A DNA stretch of 8,050 nt. It comes from Treponema sp. (GTDB lineage Bacteria; Spirochaetota; Spirochaetia; Treponematales; Treponemataceae). The notes beneath the pieces were generated by a model. The model had not been told where the DNA came from and did no database searches. It saw only the letters and a program-made list of their open reading frames with translations. Each line of letters starts with the position of its first letter. Position 1 is the stretch's first letter. Below, piece by piece: positions 6,217 through 8,050 of this stretch. The DNA is taken from assembly GCA_017453705.1 (NCBI GenBank), contig JAFTEK010000228.1, forward strand, positions 1 through 8,050, given 5' to 3'. Position numbers and translations under genes: made by a program.

Positions 6217-6426
6217 TTATGAGTTGGCCTTGGAATCCTGCTCCGCCTTAATGTCCTCGGCGTCTTCCTTCAAGGTCTCAAAGTATTCCTTGGCATCATC
6301 CTTGAGCTGAAGGCCGCCAGCGATGACCTTGGAGCAGCCCTTCCTAAAGGTATCAGTCCTGATAAAAGCCGCAGCCGCGACTCCAGCCGCCAAGCCCCAC
6401 AGGAACATCTTCTTACCGTCAGTCAT
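6217..6426 (-). CDS. small membrane-anchored acidic protein, PacL-like layout (DUF6110-like)
   Basis: 69 residues. After MTDGKKM comes a hydrophobic Gly/Ala-rich helix (about 8-22), positive residues R23-K29 that would face the cytoplasm, Cys31, and an acidic amphipathic tail (about 41-64) with ten Asp/Glu. The layout, a short N-terminal membrane helix plus charged Ala/Glu-containing tail encoded directly before a P-type ATPase, is that of mycobacterial PacL proteins (DUF1490), which act as membrane-tethered partners of CtpC. I also recall similar short proteins in Firmicutes listed as DUF6110. The His/Asp motif by which PacL1 binds metal is not present here. The gene has the strongest ribosome binding site of the window and is first in the operon, one base before the ATPase start. 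An accessory role for the pump is inference from position and layout. Confidence 0.82.
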   Translation of the reverse strand: MTDGKKMFLWGLAAGVAAAAFIRTDTFRKGCSKVIAGGLQLKDDAKEYFETLKEDAEDIKAEQDSKANS

Positions 6427-6431
6427 ATAGA

Positions 6432-6439
6432 ACCTCCTT
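6432..6439 (-). promoter_or_regulatory. strong ribosome binding site of the small membrane protein
   Basis: AAGGAGGT, five bases before the ATG at 6426. It is a near-perfect anti-16S match, whereas the ATPase that follows has a weak site. This suggests that the small protein is made in excess of the pump. Confidence 0.75.
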
Positions 6440-6445
6440 ATATTT

Positions 6446-6460
6446 GTTAATAAAATTAAC
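6446..6460. promoter_or_regulatory. 15-base inverted repeat in the leader of the ATPase operon
   Basis: GTTAAT-AAA-ATTAAC is a perfect 6-3-6 inverted repeat between the putative transcription start and the ribosome binding site. It could be an operator or a small RNA hairpin. The stem is AT-rich, so a DNA-binding site is the more likely reading. Confidence 0.4.
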
Positions 6461-6471
6461 GTATTATTAGT

Positions 6472-6496
6472 TTATAGTAACATTTATATACTATAA
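6472..6496. promoter_or_regulatory. 25-base inverted repeat (8-9-8) over the ATPase-operon promoter
   Basis: TTATAGTA and TACTATAA are perfect inverted copies separated by nine bases. On the minus strand the arms lie in the promoter spacer and on the -10 hexamer, a common position for a metal-responsive repressor. The sequence is similar in style to Fur-family boxes (PerR, Zur) but the spacing differs, so no regulator is named. Confidence 0.45.
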
Positions 6497-6502
6497 TTGC
6501 AA
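6474..6502 (-). promoter_or_regulatory. possible sigma-70-type promoter of the metal-ATPase operon
   Basis: TTGCAA (6502-6497) and TACTAT (6479-6474) are separated by exactly 17 bases, each with two mismatches to consensus. The gap of 91 bases between the acyltransferase stop and the small membrane protein is the only place for a promoter of this operon. The AT-rich context makes other -10 choices possible. Confidence 0.4.
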
Positions 6503-6517
6503 GAGGCAAGTTTATAT

Positions 6518-7570
6518 TTATTTATTGAGGATTTTCCTCTCGGCAAGGGTGGCAAGAAGAGCAATCACAAAGGTCACGGATGCACAAAGAAAAAGAGCTG
6601 CCCATGGATTAGAATCAAACATACCTCTTTCTATCATCCACTGGAGTATAGGATAGTGGAACAGGTATATGGCATACGAGCAGTCTGTCAGGCGGGAAAA
6701 AACATTCAGGAAACTAAAAGAAAAAGCAGCATAGAAGCAAACATAGGCCAGCAGGACATACTTTTTTATATCAGAAATATAAAAGGAAAGCTTATAGTTG
6801 TCATATACCACCAGAAAGAGAAAACAAGCGAAAAACAAGAAGGACGGCCACAAGGAAAAGAAGGACTCGATGATGTCATAATTATAGTAACAGAACATTC
6901 CCAGTACGAATGCCCCGATGTAGCCAGGAGCCTCCAAAGATAAGGTCGCAATAACAGGGCAGGAAAGGAGTTCGGCTGTTTTTACGCACAAAAGCCTGTA
7001 AGCAAAGGAGAGAAAATAAAGCGCGACAAGGACAAGGTTCCTGCCTGTCCGTCCTTTGCACTTATGCAGCAAGAGGCATATCAAAGGCAAACAGGCATAA
7101 AAGAAAAGCTCTGTTTTGACAGTCCACAGGGGGTCGTTAACCGATGAGTTGAAAGGATTGCCCTCAAAGACACCGGGAAGCGTCCTCTGCATAAAGTTAA
7201 GGGTCAATGAATTCCAAAAGATATACTTCCAGAAGTCGGTGTGCATAAAATAACATGGGGCAGGCATGCTTGACGCAAGGCTCAACAGCAGGGCGGCTCC
7301 GATTACAGCTGCAAGGTAAAGGGGGAATATCCTCGACACGCGGCGGGAAAAATACTCCCTGAGTGATTCACAGCGTTCATAGCTCGCGGTGACGAGCAAA
7401 CCGCTTATGGCAAAGAATAGGCATACCGCGTCCTGGGAAGCAAAGATATTCTTGATTTCCTGAAAGGCAGGACTAACCGATGAATCCATACAGTGCCTGA
7501 ACAGAACTGTAAAAGAGAGGACAAAGCGTAGAAATGTGAAGTTGTTTTTACGTGGAATGGAGACCGGCAT
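6518..7570 (-). CDS. OafA/YrhL-type membrane O-acyltransferase (Acyltransferase_3)
   Basis: 350 residues with about ten hydrophobic membrane segments. The N-terminal F-L-R-F-V-L-S-F...L-F-R-H-C places the family's catalytic-type histidine at His26. F-F-A-I-S-G (52-57), the cytoplasmic R-R-V-S-R-I-F-P-L-Y (76-85), and L-W-T-V-K-T-E-L-F-F-Y (148-158) with Glu154 are all hallmarks of Acyltransferase_3. Such proteins move acetyl or other acyl groups across the membrane onto O-antigen, exopolysaccharide, peptidoglycan or macrolides. Length matches a stand-alone family member without the extra SGNH domain. A TTG one codon upstream is in frame, but the ATG overlapping the preceding TGA (TGATG) is preferred. 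The glycosyltransferase just before it points to a surface-polysaccharide target. The acyl group and sugar are not predictable. Confidence 0.9.
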   Translation of the reverse strand: MPVSIPRKNNFTFLRFVLSFTVLFRHCMDSSVSPAFQEIKNIFASQDAVCLFFAISGLLVTASYERCESLREYFSRRVSRIFPLYLAAVIGAALLLSLASSMPAPCYFMHTDFWKYIFWNSLTLNFMQRTLPGVFEGNPFNSSVNDPLWTVKTELFFYACLPLICLLLHKCKGRTGRNLVLVALYFLSFAYRLLCVKTAELLSCPVIATLSLEAPGYIGAFVLGMFCYYNYDIIESFFSLWPSFLFFACFLFLVVYDNYKLSFYISDIKKYVLLAYVCFYAAFSFSFLNVFSRLTDCSYAIYLFHYPILQWMIERGMFDSNPWAALFLCASVTFVIALLATLAERKILNK

Positions 7571-8050
7571 CAAGACCCACCGCCCAGACAGCCAATGACA
7601 GCCTCGAATTCCTTCAGGGTCTTTTCATAAGTAAACTGCCTGGAATACTCCCAGGCCTTGCGTCGCATCTGTTCATAAGAGCCTCCGTCCGAAAGCGTCT
7701 CCTGCATAAAAGCAACCAGGTCTGAAGGGGTATTGGATTTGCACAGATAGCCGGCCTGCCCCATATCAACAGCATCCCGGCATCCGGGAGAATCGTAGAC
7801 TATAGCGGGAGTCCCGGAAATACTCGCCTCGGTTACGATTATTCCCCAGCCTTCCCTCATGGACGGAAAGAGCAAGGCCCTGGATCTGGCGATTATGTCG
7901 AACTTGGACTCCTCATCAACAAAGCCCCTGACAAAAACATCACATCCATCAGTATCCCCTATCGACAAGGACAGGCTGGAGCAGAGGGGTCTCAATGTTT
8001 CTTCCAGATATTTTACATCAGGTTTCCCAAGCAGAAAAAGTCTTACAAGA
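7570..8050 (-). CDS. GT4-family glycosyltransferase, C-terminal part (5' end beyond right edge)
   Basis: About 159 codons are visible, and the frame stays open to the window edge, so the N-terminal nucleotide-binding half and the start are missing. A TTG at 7995 is not a credible start because conserved GT-B sequence (L-F-L-L-G-K-P) continues upstream of it. The visible part is the C-terminal Rossmann-like domain of a GT-B enzyme. F-P-S-M-R-E-G-W-G (61-69 counted from the first full codon) with V-T-E-A (72-75) gives the retaining-glycosyltransferase E-x7-E motif (Glu66, Glu74) that holds the sugar nucleotide, followed by G-T-P-A-I-V-Y-D-S-P-G. It adds a sugar from an NDP-sugar donor to a growing glycan at the cytoplasmic side of the membrane. 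The stop overlaps the acyltransferase ATG. The sugar specificity is unknown. Confidence 0.9.
   Translation of the reverse strand, partial: LVRLFLLGKPDVKYLEETLRPLCSSLSLSIGDTDGCDVFVRGFVDEESKFDIIARSRALLFPSMREGWGIIVTEASISGTPAIVYDSPGCRDAVDMGQAGYLCKSNTPSDLVAFMQETLSDGGSYEQMRRKAWEYSRQFTYEKTLKEFEAVIGCLGGGS

Noticed and set aside
7570..7995. Glycosyltransferase as a complete 141-residue protein starting at the TTG at 7995
   Set aside because: The same frame is open to the window edge and encodes typical GT-B sequence upstream of the TTG, so the gene is cut by the edge rather than short.

Overview
All genes that I can support lie on the minus strand, so transcription runs from high to low coordinates. 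The window looks like a chromosomal segment of an anaerobic or microaerophilic bacterium. It carries a complete ferrous-iron uptake operon, mid-range GC and strong AGGAGG-type ribosome binding sites. The FeoB subtype and the standalone heavy-metal-associated (HMA) protein plus small membrane protein beside a P-type ATPase resemble what I know from Firmicutes, perhaps the Gram-negative-staining Negativicutes. This taxonomic guess is weak and rests on family resemblance only.

Layout in transcription order. (1) 8050-6518: the end of a surface-polysaccharide locus, with the C-terminal part of a GT4 glycosyltransferase (cut by the window edge) coupled by TGATG to an OafA/YrhL-type membrane O-acyltransferase. 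(2) 6517-6427: an AT-rich intergenic region with a possible promoter and two perfect inverted repeats. (3) 6426-3789: a three-gene metal-transport operon. It encodes a 69-residue membrane-anchored acidic protein (PacL-like in layout), a P1B-type ATPase whose membrane metal site reads S-C-A-M-K-L instead of CPx, and a separate 107-residue HMA-like protein that resembles the N-terminus of the ATPase. (4) 3788-3689: a second regulatory region with a good sigma-70-type promoter and several symmetric elements. (5) 3688-1: the feo operon, feoA-feoB-feoC-like, continuing almost without gaps into a class I SAM methyltransferase of the LCMT/PPM1/TcmP type and an alpha/beta hydrolase that runs off the left edge.

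How they work together. FeoA, FeoB and the Cys-rich winged-helix protein would import Fe2+, with the last sensing iron or oxygen or regulating FeoB. The neighbouring ATPase operon would move another transition metal out of the cytoplasm (Mn2+ or Zn2+ are the best guesses by analogy to mycobacterial CtpC). An importer and a probable exporter of divalent metals are therefore back to back on one strand, each behind its own palindrome-rich control region. The methyltransferase and hydrolase are tightly coupled to feo, but their substrate cannot be read from sequence.

I see no tRNA, rRNA, CRISPR array, insertion sequence or convincing intrinsic terminator. No stretch longer than about 100 bases lacks a gene.
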